The notes under the pieces: model-generated
What the model was told of the DNA's origin: nothing
Databases searched by the model: none
The model's input: only the letters and a program-made list of their open reading frames with translations
Source of the DNA: Agrobacterium tumefaciens
Lineage (GTDB): Bacteria; Pseudomonadota; Alphaproteobacteria; Rhizobiales; Rhizobiaceae
Direction: 5' to 3'
NCBI RefSeq assembly: GCF_013318015.2
Contig: NZ_CP115841.1
Coordinates: 124,001-188,000, forward strand
DNA length: 64,000 nt
Translations under genes and position numbers: made by a program
Part shown: piece by piece, positions 1-9,031 of the stretch
Layout of the letters: each line of letters starts with the position of its first letter
How positions within the stretch are numbered: position 1 is the stretch's first letter

Positions 1-1054
1 GTTTCTTGTCGATCCGGAAAAGGCACACGGCCTGTCCGTGGCGGCGCTGAAAAGCGGCTTTCTGCCCACCTGCATGGTGCCGCACGATCCGCGGCTGCAG
101 CAGACCGTTGCAGGCCTCGTTTTCCCCAATCCGCTCGGCATGGCGGCGGGTTACGACAAGAATGCGGAAGTCCCGGGACCACTTCTGAGGCTCGGTTTCG
201 GCTTTACTGAAATCGGCACCGTCACGCCGCGTGGGCAATCCGGCAATCCCAAACCGCGCATCTTCCGTCTGGTTGAGGATGAAGGCGTCATCAACCGCCT
301 CGGTTTCAACAATGAAGGCCATGCCGCAGCGCTGGAGCGCCTGAAGCAGGCGCAGCTACGCGGTATCGTCGGCGTCAATATCGGTGCCAACAAGGACAGC
401 GAAGACCGCATCGCCGATTATGTGCAGGGCATCGAGGCCTTTTATTCGGTCGCATCCTATTTCACCGTCAACATCTCTTCGCCCAATACGCCGGGTCTGC
501 GTGACTTGCAGGCGCGCGAAAGCCTCGCGGCACTTCTTGGCGCCGTGCTGGAGCGCCGCAGGGCAGAAGCCGAACGCTTTGGCAAACGCATTCCGATCTT
601 TCTGAAGATCGCGCCCGATCTGACCGAGGAAGGGCTGGATGACGTGGCGGAAGAGGCGCTGGCCCATGATCTCGATGGCCTGATCGTCTCCAACACCACG
701 CTCTCGCGTGAAGGCCTGCGGCCCGGTCCGCATAAGGGTGAGGCGGGTGGATTGTCCGGTAAGCCGCTATTCGAGCTGTCGACCACTGTTCTCGCCAAAA
801 TGCGCCGGCGCGTCGGCAGCAATCTGCCCATCATCGGCGTGGGTGGCGTTTCTTCGCCGGAAACGGCATTGGAAAAGGTAAGGGCAGGGGCGGATCTGGT
901 TCAGCTCTATTCCTGCATGGTCTATGAAGGCCCCGGCCTGCCGTCGTCCATCGTCAAAGGCCTGTCGAAGCTGGTCTCTCGCGAAGGTGTACAGTCCATT
1001 CGTGACCTACGCGACAGCACGGTCGACCGCTGGGCCGACCGCAAGCTTGGATGA
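1..1054 (+). CDS. pyrD: Dihydroorotate dehydrogenase (quinone), 5' end outside window
   Basis: Class 2 dihydroorotate dehydrogenase, the membrane-associated FMN enzyme that oxidises dihydroorotate to orotate with quinone in pyrimidine synthesis. The reading frame is open from base 2 (FLVDPEKAHGLS), which matches the usual N-terminal helix of the family, so the true start lies upstream of the window; a GTG at 38 is only an internal codon. Visible motifs are NPLGMAAGYDKNAEV, GFTEIGTVTPRGQSGNPKPR, the catalytic-serine loop NISSPNTPGLRDLQ and the C-terminal phosphate-binding segment IIGVGGVSSPETALEKVRAG. About 12 or more N-terminal residues are missing. Confidence 0.97.
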   Translation, partial: FLVDPEKAHGLSVAALKSGFLPTCMVPHDPRLQQTVAGLVFPNPLGMAAGYDKNAEVPGPLLRLGFGFTEIGTVTPRGQSGNPKPRIFRLVEDEGVINRLGFNNEGHAAALERLKQAQLRGIVGVNIGANKDSEDRIADYVQGIEAFYSVASYFTVNISSPNTPGLRDLQARESLAALLGAVLERRRAEAERFGKRIPIFLKIAPDLTEEGLDDVAEEALAHDLDGLIVSNTTLSREGLRPGPHKGEAGGLSGKPLFELSTTVLAKMRRRVGSNLPIIGVGGVSSPETALEKVRAGADLVQLYSCMVYEGPGLPSSIVKGLSKLVSREGVQSIRDLRDSTVDRWADRKLG

Positions 1055-1123
1055 CGATGACCTGAACGGTCGAGACGCTGCGTCGGTTAAGATAAGTGCT
1101 TATCGTGGTGGTGTGCTCTCCTG

Positions 1124-1154
1124 CCTCATCCCTGTGACAGGGACAGGAATGAGG
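1124..1154. repeat. Short palindromic intergenic repeat
   Basis: CCTCATCCCTGT and ACAGGAATGAGG form an imperfect inverted repeat (one mismatch in 12) around a 7-base centre. It lies between the convergent ends of pyrD and the CAP-domain gene. The same outer arms bound the longer mosaic element at 18853-18968, so this looks like a reduced copy lacking the inner palindromes. It resembles the mosaic palindromic intergenic elements known from rhizobia. It may fold in both transcripts, but has no T-tract. Confidence 0.6.
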
Positions 1155-1178
1155 GTGGAGGGGGCGCCCCCCGTTATC

Positions 1179-1676
1179 TCACGCGCAGAGCACCATCGCC
1201 CAATAGGGCCGGTTGCGGCTTGCGGCATCATAGGCAACCGCGACGCCAAGGCCATTATAGGGTCCGAGCATGTTTTCGAGATGATGTTTCGAGCCGATCC
1301 AGGCCTTGACGACACGCTCCACGCTGTCCTGCCCGGCCGCCACGTTTTCCGCTGCCGGTAGCGGCACATTGCCGTCCTTCATGCGGATGAGGAAACTGTC
1401 GGTCAGGCCGATCAGATGCGCCATCTTCTGCGCCTTGACCATGCGTCCGGCCTGATAAGCGGCCGCACCACTTGCCGCACTACTGAAGGAGAGTGGCGAA
1501 AGCCCTTTCGAGCGGCGCAACTCGTTGACCATTGGAAGCGCTGCCGCGGTCTCATCGCGGGTGCCTGACGGCATGCCCTTGTTTGTAGGCACGGAAACAC
1601 AGGCGGAAAGAACGGAACCGGCGGAAATCAGCACGAAGCCGCGCCGCGTAAGCGTCTGGAAAGATGTGTCGGTCAT
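1179..1676 (-). CDS. CAP (SCP/PR1-like) domain lipoprotein
   Basis: 165 residues. The N-terminus has a twin-arginine-like signal (TRRGFVLISAG) that ends in a lipobox-like LSAC, so the protein is probably exported and lipid-anchored. Residues ~45-165 form a CAP domain: N-E-L-R near its start, AENVAAG, the H-x-x-x-x-L segment SKHHLENMLGPY, and RPYWAMVLCA at the end. CAP proteins are secreted and of varied, often unknown, function. The start codon lies one base after the stop of the upstream small membrane protein gene (TGACATG), so the two are probably translationally coupled. Confidence 0.85.
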   Translation of the reverse strand: MTDTSFQTLTRRGFVLISAGSVLSACVSVPTNKGMPSGTRDETAAALPMVNELRRSKGLSPLSFSSAASGAAAYQAGRMVKAQKMAHLIGLTDSFLIRMKDGNVPLPAAENVAAGQDSVERVVKAWIGSKHHLENMLGPYNGLGVAVAYDAASRNRPYWAMVLCA

Positions 1677-1677
1677 G

Positions 1678-1944
1678 TCAGCGGCGATAGCTCAGGAGGC
1701 GCAGGATGATGAAAATGGGTATGACGATCGTCGCGCCAAGGATCAGATAGTCGCCGATTGCGCCAAGCGCGTGGAAACCGCTGCGCCACAGATCGACCAC
1801 GAAGTCGCGTGCGCCATAGATGATATTCCATGGCGTCAATCCGAAGATCGCCATCAGAAAGCCGACGAGCAATGAAACCACCAGCAGCTTCACCACGGTG
1901 CGGGCCACCGTATCACCCAGCATTTTGTTGACCTCACCGGCCAT
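1678..1944 (-). CDS. Small two-helix membrane protein (DUF6460-like)
   Basis: 88 residues starting MAGEVNKMLGDTVARTVVKL. A TTG six bases upstream is also in frame, but the ATG at 1944 has AGGAG at the better distance (8 bases). Two hydrophobic segments are evident (about 17-40 and 65-85) separated by an amphipathic stretch with W and D residues. It resembles a short membrane protein family common in Rhizobiales and without known function. It forms a likely two-gene operon with the CAP-domain lipoprotein downstream. Confidence 0.75.
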   Translation of the reverse strand: MAGEVNKMLGDTVARTVVKLLVVSLLVGFLMAIFGLTPWNIIYGARDFVVDLWRSGFHALGAIGDYLILGATIVIPIFIILRLLSYRR

Positions 1945-2113
1945 CAGCAAGTCTCCTGTTTTGTCCTGACATATGAAGCACGCTGCTTCGATGCAAGTTT
2001 CGGTGCACTATATCGCGTCATATTCGCAATTCCATGAGTGCGCCATGAAATAGGACTTGAGTTTTTTTATGGCTTGATAAATGACAGCCGACATCTTCTC
2101 CAGGAAATCTTGA

Positions 2114-3055
2114 ATGGCCCCAAACCAGTTTTCTTCCGGTGACGTCATTGCCGACCGCCGGGCGGACTATGCCCGCATGTTGGCGGAGAGCGGTGATTAT
2201 CCCGCCGCCGCCGAACTCATGGAGCAGGCGCTTGAACTTGCGCCACGGTGGACGGCGGGCTGGTTTCGCTTCGGGGAATATCATGAAAAGGCGGAGGAAA
2301 CGGACAAAGCCGTGGCGGCTTACGAAAAAGTCGCCGAACTGGATACGGAAGGGCTGTTTGCAGCCGAACTGAAACTCGCGGTTCTCGGCGCCGCGGACAC
2401 ACCGGAGCAGCCGCCGAGCCGTTATGTGGAAGGGCTGTTCGACGATTATGCAGACCGTTTCGAAACGTCGCTCGTCGAGAAACTGGATTACAGCGTACCG
2501 CAGAAGCTGGCGGAGCTGATCGGCAAGGCGGCGGGAGGCGGCGTCTTCGACACCATTGTCGATATCGGCTGCGGCACCGGCCTTCTCGGCGTTGAAATCC
2601 ACTCCCTGGCGAAGCGGCTGGAAGGTTTCGACATTTCCCAGAACATGCTCGCCAAGGCGGAGGAAAAGGGACTTTACGACCATCTCGGCCAGGCCGATCT
2701 ATCGCTCGAAGCTGACGCCTCGGGACTGTTCGCGCCGGCAATGCCGCACCACCGCGCAGACCTCGTCGCCGCCGCCGACGTGATGATGTATCTCGGCAGT
2801 CTCGAAACCGTCATGCCCCTGGTTTCGGCCCTGCTTGCGCCCTCCGGTTTCTTCGCCTTTTCGGTGGAGGACGCGGGGGATGAAGATGGTTTCGTGCTGC
2901 GGGAATCGCTGCGTTACGCACATTCGAAAAGCTATGTGACCGGCCTTCTGGAGCGGGCAGGCTATTCTCTTATCGAAATCCGCAAAACCACCATTCGCAA
3001 GGATGCCGGAAAACCCCTTTCCGGCATTCTTTTTCTTGCCCGCGCCAAAGCCTGA
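2114..3055 (+). CDS. TPR-containing SAM-dependent methyltransferase
   Basis: 313 residues. The N-terminal ~90 residues contain TPR-like helices (AAELMEQALELAPRWTAGWF, then VAAYEKVAELDTEG). A Rossmann-type methyltransferase domain follows, with the SAM-binding motif IVDIGCGTGLLG at about residues 148-159 and an acidic second motif (LEGFDIS). The substrate cannot be read from the sequence; families with this architecture methylate small molecules or proteins. A single-gene unit, divergent from the membrane protein gene at 1944. Confidence 0.85.
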   Translation: MAPNQFSSGDVIADRRADYARMLAESGDYPAAAELMEQALELAPRWTAGWFRFGEYHEKAEETDKAVAAYEKVAELDTEGLFAAELKLAVLGAADTPEQPPSRYVEGLFDDYADRFETSLVEKLDYSVPQKLAELIGKAAGGGVFDTIVDIGCGTGLLGVEIHSLAKRLEGFDISQNMLAKAEEKGLYDHLGQADLSLEADASGLFAPAMPHHRADLVAAADVMMYLGSLETVMPLVSALLAPSGFFAFSVEDAGDEDGFVLRESLRYAHSKSYVTGLLERAGYSLIEIRKTTIRKDAGKPLSGILFLARAKA

Positions 3056-3162
3056 ACATTTCGTTTCTTGCCTTTTTCACGATAGGTCAGTCGTCCTTAC
3101 ATATCCATCTTGATCGCGTGTTTGTTGCAGTGCAAAATGCGCGGAAACCTGAGGGAAAAAGC

Positions 3163-3801
3163 GTGAGCAGAACGAGAAGCGTTTACAGCATGTGGAGTTC
3201 GGATCCGGCCAAACATGCGCCGGTGGAAGACGTGCAGGGCATCGTTACCGGAGCTATCGTATCGGCGCTCGGTTTTTATCTGCTGAACAAGGTCGGCCTT
3301 TTGACCGGTGGCACCGCCGGCGTCGCCTTCCTCATTCACTATGCCTTCGGCATCAGCTTCGGCCTCCTGTTCTTCCTCGTCAATCTGCCCTTTTATTACC
3401 TCTCGTTCCGCCGCCTCGGTCTTGCCTTTTCCATCAAGACCTTCATTGCCATCGGTCTTGTTTCGGTGCTGACGGAAGTGGAAGCGCGCTGGATGGTCAT
3501 TGACAGCATCAACCCGCTCTGGGCGGCGCTGCTCGGTGGCCTGCTCCTCGGTTACGGGTTGCTGGCGCTTTATCGCCATCGCGCCAGCCTCGGCGGCATC
3601 GGCATTCTGGCCATCTATATTCAGGACCGCTTCGGCATCCGCGCCGGCCTGATCCAGCTTGCCTTCGATGCATTCGTGATGCTCTGCGCCTTCCTCGTCA
3701 TCGATCCGGCCACCGTTATTTATTCGATTGTCGGCGCTTTCGTCCTCAACATGTTTCTCGCCATCAACCACCGCTCGGACAGATACATCGTTGTGCGCTG
3801 A
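3163..3801 (+). CDS. YitT family membrane protein (copy 1)
   Basis: 212 residues from GTG 3163, chosen because GAGG sits 8 bases upstream; an in-frame GTG at 3118 has no such site. Five or six hydrophobic segments, with signature stretches VEDVQGIVTGAIVSALGF, LLTGGTAGVAFLIHYAFG and FFLVNLPFYYLSFRRLG, place it in the YitT/DUF161 family of integral inner-membrane proteins of unknown function. It is closely similar to the next gene over its whole length, which indicates a tandem duplication. Confidence 0.88.
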   Translation: MSRTRSVYSMWSSDPAKHAPVEDVQGIVTGAIVSALGFYLLNKVGLLTGGTAGVAFLIHYAFGISFGLLFFLVNLPFYYLSFRRLGLAFSIKTFIAIGLVSVLTEVEARWMVIDSINPLWAALLGGLLLGYGLLALYRHRASLGGIGILAIYIQDRFGIRAGLIQLAFDAFVMLCAFLVIDPATVIYSIVGAFVLNMFLAINHRSDRYIVVR

Positions 3802-3874
3802 ATAAAGTACGCTTGAAATCTCTCGCGCTTGGGCGCAATAGCTCGATCAAGGCGGGAAAATCAGGGGAACAGGC

Positions 3875-4516
3875 ATGGGCGATACGACTACGCGAAAGCG
3901 CGTGAATATCTGGGCTTCCGCGCCCGATCGCCATTCGCTGCTGGAAGATGCCCAGGGCGTTCTGGCGGGCAGCATGCTGGTCTCGCTCGGCGTGACACTG
4001 CTTTCCGCTGCGGGCCTCCTCACCGGGGGTGTGGTGGGTATTGCCTTTCTGGTGCACTATTCGATCGGCTTTAGCTTCGGCGCGGTGTTCTTCCTCGTCA
4101 ATTTGCCGTTTTATTATCTCGCCTTCCGCCGTCTCGGCCTTGCCTTCACGGTCAAGACCTTTTGCGCCATTGCCATGACGGCGCTGCTTTCGGAATATAT
4201 GCCGGGCTTCTTCGCTTTCGAAAGCATCAATCCCGTCGCGGCCGCCCTTTTCGGCGGGTTGACGGTCGCGGCAGGCATGCTGGCACTGTTCCGCCATCGC
4301 ACCAGCCTCGGCGGCTTCGGCATATTGGCGCTTTATCTCCAGGACCGTTTTGGCTGGCGCGCCGGTCTCGTCCAGCTCGCCTTCGATGGCATGGTGCTGG
4401 CCTGCTCATTCTTCGTGGCGACACCCTTCGTCATCCTCTGCTCCATCCTCGGCGCGCTGGTCATGAACCTCGCGCTCGCCATCAATCATAGAAACGACCG
4501 CTACATCGCCATGTAA
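3875..4516 (+). CDS. YitT family membrane protein (copy 2)
   Basis: 213 residues, start ATG 3875 after an AGGGGAACAGGC ribosome-binding region. Paralogue of the preceding gene: LEDAQGVLAGSMLVSLG, LLTGGVVGIAFLVHYSIG and FFLVNLPFYYLAFRRLG align with copy 1 without gaps. The two copies have diverged in the central loop and at the N-terminus. The 73-base gap between them carries no obvious terminator, so co-transcription is possible. Molecular function is unknown. Confidence 0.88.
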   Translation: MGDTTTRKRVNIWASAPDRHSLLEDAQGVLAGSMLVSLGVTLLSAAGLLTGGVVGIAFLVHYSIGFSFGAVFFLVNLPFYYLAFRRLGLAFTVKTFCAIAMTALLSEYMPGFFAFESINPVAAALFGGLTVAAGMLALFRHRTSLGGFGILALYLQDRFGWRAGLVQLAFDGMVLACSFFVATPFVILCSILGALVMNLALAINHRNDRYIAM

Positions 4517-4542
4517 CGGTCGTCCGGTGCAGGTAAAGCGGA

Positions 4543-5004
4543 TCAGGCTGCTTTTGCTGCCGCTTCGACCGGGTGCTGCGAACGGAAGCCGACGGCGATG
4601 CGGTTCCAGGTGTTGATGGCACCGATGGCAACGGTGATCTTCACGATGTCCTCATCGGAGAAATGCGCCTTCAGGGTCTCGAAGGCGTCATCCGGAGCGC
4701 CGGTTTCGGCAATCTTCGTTACCGCATCCACCCAGCCGAGCAACGCCCGTTCCTGTTCGGTATATACCGGGGATTCCCGCCAAACGCTCATCAGGTTGAT
4801 CCACTGTTCGGAAAGACCGTCGTGACGGCTTTCCTTCACATGCATGTCCACACAGAACGCGCAGCCATTGATGATTGATGCGCGCAGCTTGATGAGATGA
4901 ACGAAGCGGCGCTCGAGGCCGCTGCTCTGGACGTAGGTTTCGAGCGCCATCACGGCTTTGAAGGCTTCGGGGGATGCCTTGGCATAGTTCAAACGGGTTT
5001 TCAT
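4543..5004 (-). CDS. AhpD-like carboxymuconolactone decarboxylase family protein
   Basis: 153 residues. The all-helical AhpD/CMD fold is indicated by the redox motif NGCAFCVDMHVKESR (C-x-x-C with a His three to four residues later), as in AhpD-type peroxidase partners. Family members act in peroxide reduction or as thiol oxidoreductases. The gene lies 100 bases downstream of the end of the Rrf2-type regulator gene on the same strand, so it may belong to that regulator's unit. Confidence 0.88.
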   Translation of the reverse strand: MKTRLNYAKASPEAFKAVMALETYVQSSGLERRFVHLIKLRASIINGCAFCVDMHVKESRHDGLSEQWINLMSVWRESPVYTEQERALLGWVDAVTKIAETGAPDDAFETLKAHFSDEDIVKITVAIGAINTWNRIAVGFRSQHPVEAAAKAA

Positions 5005-5104
5005 GTGTCTCTCTCCATTCGTGGTTCAGTTTGAGGGGCATGTGTCATCGTTCCGGGAAGCTGCGAAGCTCTCCGGTATTTCAGATGGTTGGGTCTTTTA
5101 GGTT

Positions 5105-5608
5105 CTAGCGCGTCGCCGTCCTGCGCTCGTTCAGCTCCAGAAAGGCGCAACCGCGTGCCGCAATGCCGCCGTCGTCAGTGGCGGCAAGGTCGCCCAGAAT
5201 GTCGGCAATGCTGGTTTTAGCGAGTTCCGCCCGATAGGCTTTCTCCGCCTTCAGCATCGCGGCGTTGATGCCGCAGGGCTTGGTGAAATAACGTCCCGGC
5301 AGGGGGTTCGGCCCGCGCTGGCGAATTTCCGCGCAGCGAAAGGCAGGCTGTGGTCCCTCCACGGCCAGAACAATATCAAGCAGGGTAATCTTGTCGGTTG
5401 TCCGGGCCAGACGATAACCGCCCTTCGGCCCTGGTACGGTGGAAACTATTCCGGCACCGGAAAGCAATTGCAGGTGCTTCAAGAGATAACTCGTGGAAAC
5501 GCCATGGAATTCTGCCAGCGCCGCCGCCGAAAGCACGCCGCCTTCGGAAAGTCCCGCTAACATGCCCACGCTGTGAATGGCCTGTTCAACGCCGTCGCCG
5601 AGTTTCAT
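5105..5608 (-). CDS. Rrf2 family transcriptional regulator
   Basis: 167 residues. The N-terminal winged helix-turn-helix of Rrf2 proteins is clear: AIHSVGMLAGLSEGG, then LAEFHGVSTSYLLKHLQLL (recognition helix) and GPKGGYRLAR (wing). Only scattered cysteines (RCAEI and KPCGINAAML) are present, not the three-Cys cluster of IscR, so iron-sulfur binding is doubtful. It reads away from the helicase gene, with an inverted repeat in the space between them, and towards the AhpD-like gene. A role in redox-responsive repression is inferred from family and neighbour. Confidence 0.88.
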   Translation of the reverse strand: MKLGDGVEQAIHSVGMLAGLSEGGVLSAAALAEFHGVSTSYLLKHLQLLSGAGIVSTVPGPKGGYRLARTTDKITLLDIVLAVEGPQPAFRCAEIRQRGPNPLPGRYFTKPCGINAAMLKAEKAYRAELAKTSIADILGDLAATDDGGIAARGCAFLELNERRTATR

Positions 5609-5638
5609 CCGATTTGCTCACGTTTGGTTTGCTTTAGT

Positions 5639-5663
5639 ATCGTGGATATTATTTATCCATGAT
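5639..5663. promoter_or_regulatory. Inverted-repeat operator candidate upstream of the Rrf2 gene
   Basis: ATCGTGGATA and TATCCATGAT flank a TTATT centre, giving 10-base arms with one mismatch and an AT-rich core. It lies 31 bases upstream of the Rrf2 start. Rrf2 proteins commonly bind such dyads and regulate themselves, so this is the best operator candidate in the neighbourhood. It also covers the most upstream ATG of the divergent helicase gene. Confidence 0.5.
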
Positions 5664-8250
5664 TATGCATTCCTGTCAAGCAGCTCTGTTCCGCTCTTCT
5701 TTTTTCAAGGTTTCTCACTACCTTGAAAGCGTGAAACACGCTGAGTCTCCCATTTCCGGCACGCATGTCGGCACCTTGCCCCTTTCATTCCAGAAATGGT
5801 TTGCCGAAAAAGGGTGGTCCCCGCGCGCGCATCAATTGGAGCTGATGGCTCGGGCGCGTGGCGGCGAAAACATGCTGCTGATTGCACCGACGGGTGCCGG
5901 CAAGACGCTGGGCGGCTTCATGGCGTCGCTCACCGATCTTGCTGAACGCGGCAAGGTGCCGCCGGGCTCCGCCTTTGTCGGCGTGCACACGCTTTACATC
6001 TCGCCGCTCAAGGCACTTGCGGTGGATATCGAACGCAATCTCACCAAGCCTGTCATGGAAATGGGCCTGCCGATCTCAATCGAAACCCGCACCGGCGATA
6101 CGCCGCAGGCAAAACGCCAGCGCCAGAAGGTCAAACCGCCCGATATTCTCCTGACGACGCCGGAACAGGTGTCGCTGCTGCTTGCCAACAAGGAAGCCGA
6201 GCGCTTTTTCCGCGACCTGAAATATGTGGTGCTGGATGAGCTGCACTCGCTCGTCACCTCCAAGCGTGGCCATCTGCTGTCGCTCGCGCTCGCGCGGGTG
6301 CGCAGGCACGCGCCGCATGTCCGCTTCATTGGCCTTTCCGCCACGGTGGCGGAGCCGATGGATTTGCGCCGTTACCTGGCACCGCAGGGGCAGGGAGAAC
6401 CGCCCGCAGGTCTTATAACAGTGGAAGGCGGAGCCAGGCCAAACATCGCCATTCTGCAGACGGAGGAGCGTATTCCGTGGTCCGGCCATTCCGCGCGCTA
6501 CGCCATGAAGGATTTGTATCCTGCTCTGAAGGCGCACCAGACGACGCTCATCTTCGTTAACACCCGTTCGCAGGCGGAACGGATTTTTCAGGAGCTCTGG
6601 AATGTAAACGACGATAATCTTCCGATCGCCTTGCATCACGGTTCGCTGGATGCCGGACAGCGCCGCCGGGTGGAGGCCGCGATGGCTGAAAACAAATTGC
6701 GCGCGGTCGTCGCCACTTCCACGCTCGATCTCGGGATAGACTGGGGCGATGTCGATCTCGTCGTGCATGTCGGCGCGCCAAAGGGGGCGAGCCGCCTTGC
6801 CCAACGCATCGGCCGCGCCAATCACCGCATGGATGAGCCGTCAAAGGCAATCCTCGTTCCCGCCAACCGTTTCGAGGTGATGGAGTGCCGGGCCGCACTC
6901 GATGCGAACTATATCGGCGCGCAGGATACGCCCCCCATCGCGCAAGGCGCACTGGATGTTCTTGCCCAGCATGTGCTCGGTATGGCCTGCGCCGAACCTT
7001 TCGATGCGGATGATCTCTACCGTGAAGTGACCAGCGCTTCACCCTATGCCGATCTACCGCGTTCTACCTTCGACCGCGTCGTGGATTTTACCGCTACCGG
7101 TGGATACGCACTGCGTACCTATGAACGTTACGCCCGCATCCGCCAGATGAAGGACGGCCGCTGGCGTGTCTCCAATCCGGCGGTCGCGCAGCAATATCGC
7201 CTCAACCTCGGCACCATCGTCGAGGCTGCGGAACTTAATGTCCGCATGGTCAAGCGCAATGCCAAGGGCTCGGTCGGACGCGGCGGCATGTCGCTCGGCA
7301 AGGTCGAGGAATATTTCCTCGAGCAGCTGGTGCAGGGCGATACCTTCCTGTTTGCCGGCAAGGTTCTGCGCTTCGAAGGCATCCGGGAGAATGAATGCCT
7401 GGTGTCGCAGGCCTTTTCGATGGACCCGAAGATACCCTCCTACGCCGGCGGCAAGTTTCCGCTTTCCACCTACCTTGCGGACCAGGTGCGCTCCATGCTG
7501 TCCGATCCCGCCCGCTGGCAGTCGCTGCCGGATCAGGTGCGCGACTGGCTGGCAATCCAGAAGGAAAAATCGATCATTCCCAAGCGCGACGAGCTGCTGG
7601 TCGAGACATTTCCCTTCCGCAAACGCTTCTTCATGGTCATGTATCCTTTTGAAGGGCGTCTGGCCCACCAGACCCTCGGCATGCTTCTGACACGGCGGCT
7701 GGAACGGGCGGGCGCAAAGCCCATGGGCTTCGTTGCTACCGATTATTCGCTCGCCATCTGGGCCATGGAGGATATTGGCAGGCGGCTCAAATCCCGCCGC
7801 CTGTCGTTGGCGGAACTTCTCGACGAGGACATGCTGGGCGACGATCTGGAGGCGTGGCTGGACGAATCCTTCATGCTGAAGCGGACCTTCCGCAACTGTG
7901 CCGTCATTTCCGGCCTCATCGAACGCCGCCATCCCGGCAAGGAAAAGACGGGCCGTCAGGTCACGGTCTCCGCCGATCTTATTTATGACGTTCTTCGCAG
8001 CCATGAGCCGGATCATATTCTGCTGGAGGCAACCAGACGTGATGCGGCGGCGGGACTTTTGGACATTGGCCGTCTTGGCGATATGCTGAAGCGAATCAAG
8101 GGTCACACCACCCATCGTGCGCTGGAGCACGTCTCGCCGCTTGCCGTTCCCGTCATGCTGGAAATCGGCCGCGAGACGGTGGCGGGCGAGGCGATGGATC
8201 AGGTGCTGGCCGAGGCCGCAGACGAGCTTATCGCCGAAGCCATGTCCTGA
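5659..8250 (+). CDS. Lhr-type DEXH helicase, ligase-associated DNA damage response
   Basis: Up to 863 residues. Superfamily 2 helicase motifs: LIAPTGAGKTLGG (Walker A), VVLDELHSL (DELH box), IGLSATVAEP, TLIFVNTRSQAERI, STLDLGIDWGDVDLVVHVG and RLAQRIGRANHR. The long C-terminal region is typical of Lhr-like helicases that occur with an ATP-dependent ligase, a PdeM nuclease and an exonuclease in a DNA repair set. Start uncertain: ATG 5659 lies inside the inverted repeat, while an in-frame GTG at 5731 begins just before the conserved region and gives 839 residues. A small hairpin (CAAGGT...ACCTTG, 5706-5725) precedes that GTG. pdeM follows 34 bases downstream. Confidence 0.92.
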   Translation: MIMHSCQAALFRSSFFKVSHYLESVKHAESPISGTHVGTLPLSFQKWFAEKGWSPRAHQLELMARARGGENMLLIAPTGAGKTLGGFMASLTDLAERGKVPPGSAFVGVHTLYISPLKALAVDIERNLTKPVMEMGLPISIETRTGDTPQAKRQRQKVKPPDILLTTPEQVSLLLANKEAERFFRDLKYVVLDELHSLVTSKRGHLLSLALARVRRHAPHVRFIGLSATVAEPMDLRRYLAPQGQGEPPAGLITVEGGARPNIAILQTEERIPWSGHSARYAMKDLYPALKAHQTTLIFVNTRSQAERIFQELWNVNDDNLPIALHHGSLDAGQRRRVEAAMAENKLRAVVATSTLDLGIDWGDVDLVVHVGAPKGASRLAQRIGRANHRMDEPSKAILVPANRFEVMECRAALDANYIGAQDTPPIAQGALDVLAQHVLGMACAEPFDADDLYREVTSASPYADLPRSTFDRVVDFTATGGYALRTYERYARIRQMKDGRWRVSNPAVAQQYRLNLGTIVEAAELNVRMVKRNAKGSVGRGGMSLGKVEEYFLEQLVQGDTFLFAGKVLRFEGIRENECLVSQAFSMDPKIPSYAGGKFPLSTYLADQVRSMLSDPARWQSLPDQVRDWLAIQKEKSIIPKRDELLVETFPFRKRFFMVMYPFEGRLAHQTLGMLLTRRLERAGAKPMGFVATDYSLAIWAMEDIGRRLKSRRLSLAELLDEDMLGDDLEAWLDESFMLKRTFRNCAVISGLIERRHPGKEKTGRQVTVSADLIYDVLRSHEPDHILLEATRRDAAAGLLDIGRLGDMLKRIKGHTTHRALEHVSPLAVPVMLEIGRETVAGEAMDQVLAEAADELIAEAMS

Positions 8251-8284
8251 GGCATCAAACTGGAATGAAGGAACGACCACAAAA

Positions 8285-9013
8285 GTGCTGAGCCGACTGA
8301 CATTGAGCGACAGGTTTTCCAATGGCTTCGAATGCCTCGGCAGCGAAACTGCCATCAACGGCGTCGCCGCCTGGTGTGACCCGTTGGGTGGGCTTTACCT
8401 GCCCGATCTATCGCTGCTGGTTGTCTCGGACCTGCATCTGGAAAAAGGTGCGGCCTTTGCCCGGCGCGGGCGCATGCTGCCGCCTTACGACACGATCGCT
8501 ACCCTCAAAATCCTGTCTTCCCTTGTCAGCCGTTACGATCCGAAGATCGTCGTCAGCCTGGGCGACAATTTCCACGATCGGGTCGGGTCCGAGCATCTGC
8601 CGCTTATGCTGCGCGAACTGATCAGCGAGATGGCCCGTGGCCGTGACTGGATATGGATCAACGGCAATCACGATCCGGATGGCACGGTCGATCTGCCGGG
8701 GTCTTCGGTAGATGAGATGTTTTATGGCAATCTCGTTTTCCGCCACGAGCCTAAGGTAGGAGATGCCGCGGGTGAAATCGCAGGCCATCTGCATCCCTCC
8801 GCCACTGTTCGCCGTCGCGAAAAAACGGTGCGGCGCCCCTGTTTCGCCACCGATGGTTCCCGCCTGTTGATGCCGGCCTTCGGGGTGATGAGCGGCGGAC
8901 TGGATTTGCGGCACAAGGCCATGCGCGGTCTCTTTGACCACGCTGCACTCGTCGCGCATCTGATGGGGCGGGACCGCATCTATTCGGTACGGTTTTCAAA
9001 TCTGCTCGGCTGA
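8285..9013 (+). CDS. pdeM: Ligase-associated DNA damage response endonuclease PdeM
   Basis: 242 residues from GTG 8285, with AAGGAA 11 bases upstream; no in-frame ATG fits. Calcineurin-like metallophosphoesterase motifs occur in order: VVSDLHLEKG (D-x-H), VSLGDNFHDR (GDxxHD), WINGNHDP (GNHD) and EIAGHLHPSA (GHxHP). All metal ligands are present. In this family the enzyme acts as a DNA nuclease in the set with the Lhr-type helicase, whose gene ends 34 bases upstream. The ligase and exonuclease partners are not in this window. Confidence 0.92.
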   Translation: MLSRLTLSDRFSNGFECLGSETAINGVAAWCDPLGGLYLPDLSLLVVSDLHLEKGAAFARRGRMLPPYDTIATLKILSSLVSRYDPKIVVSLGDNFHDRVGSEHLPLMLRELISEMARGRDWIWINGNHDPDGTVDLPGSSVDEMFYGNLVFRHEPKVGDAAGEIAGHLHPSATVRRREKTVRRPCFATDGSRLLMPAFGVMSGGLDLRHKAMRGLFDHAALVAHLMGRDRIYSVRFSNLLG

Positions 9014-9031
9014 GCGCATCGCTCCGCCCGT

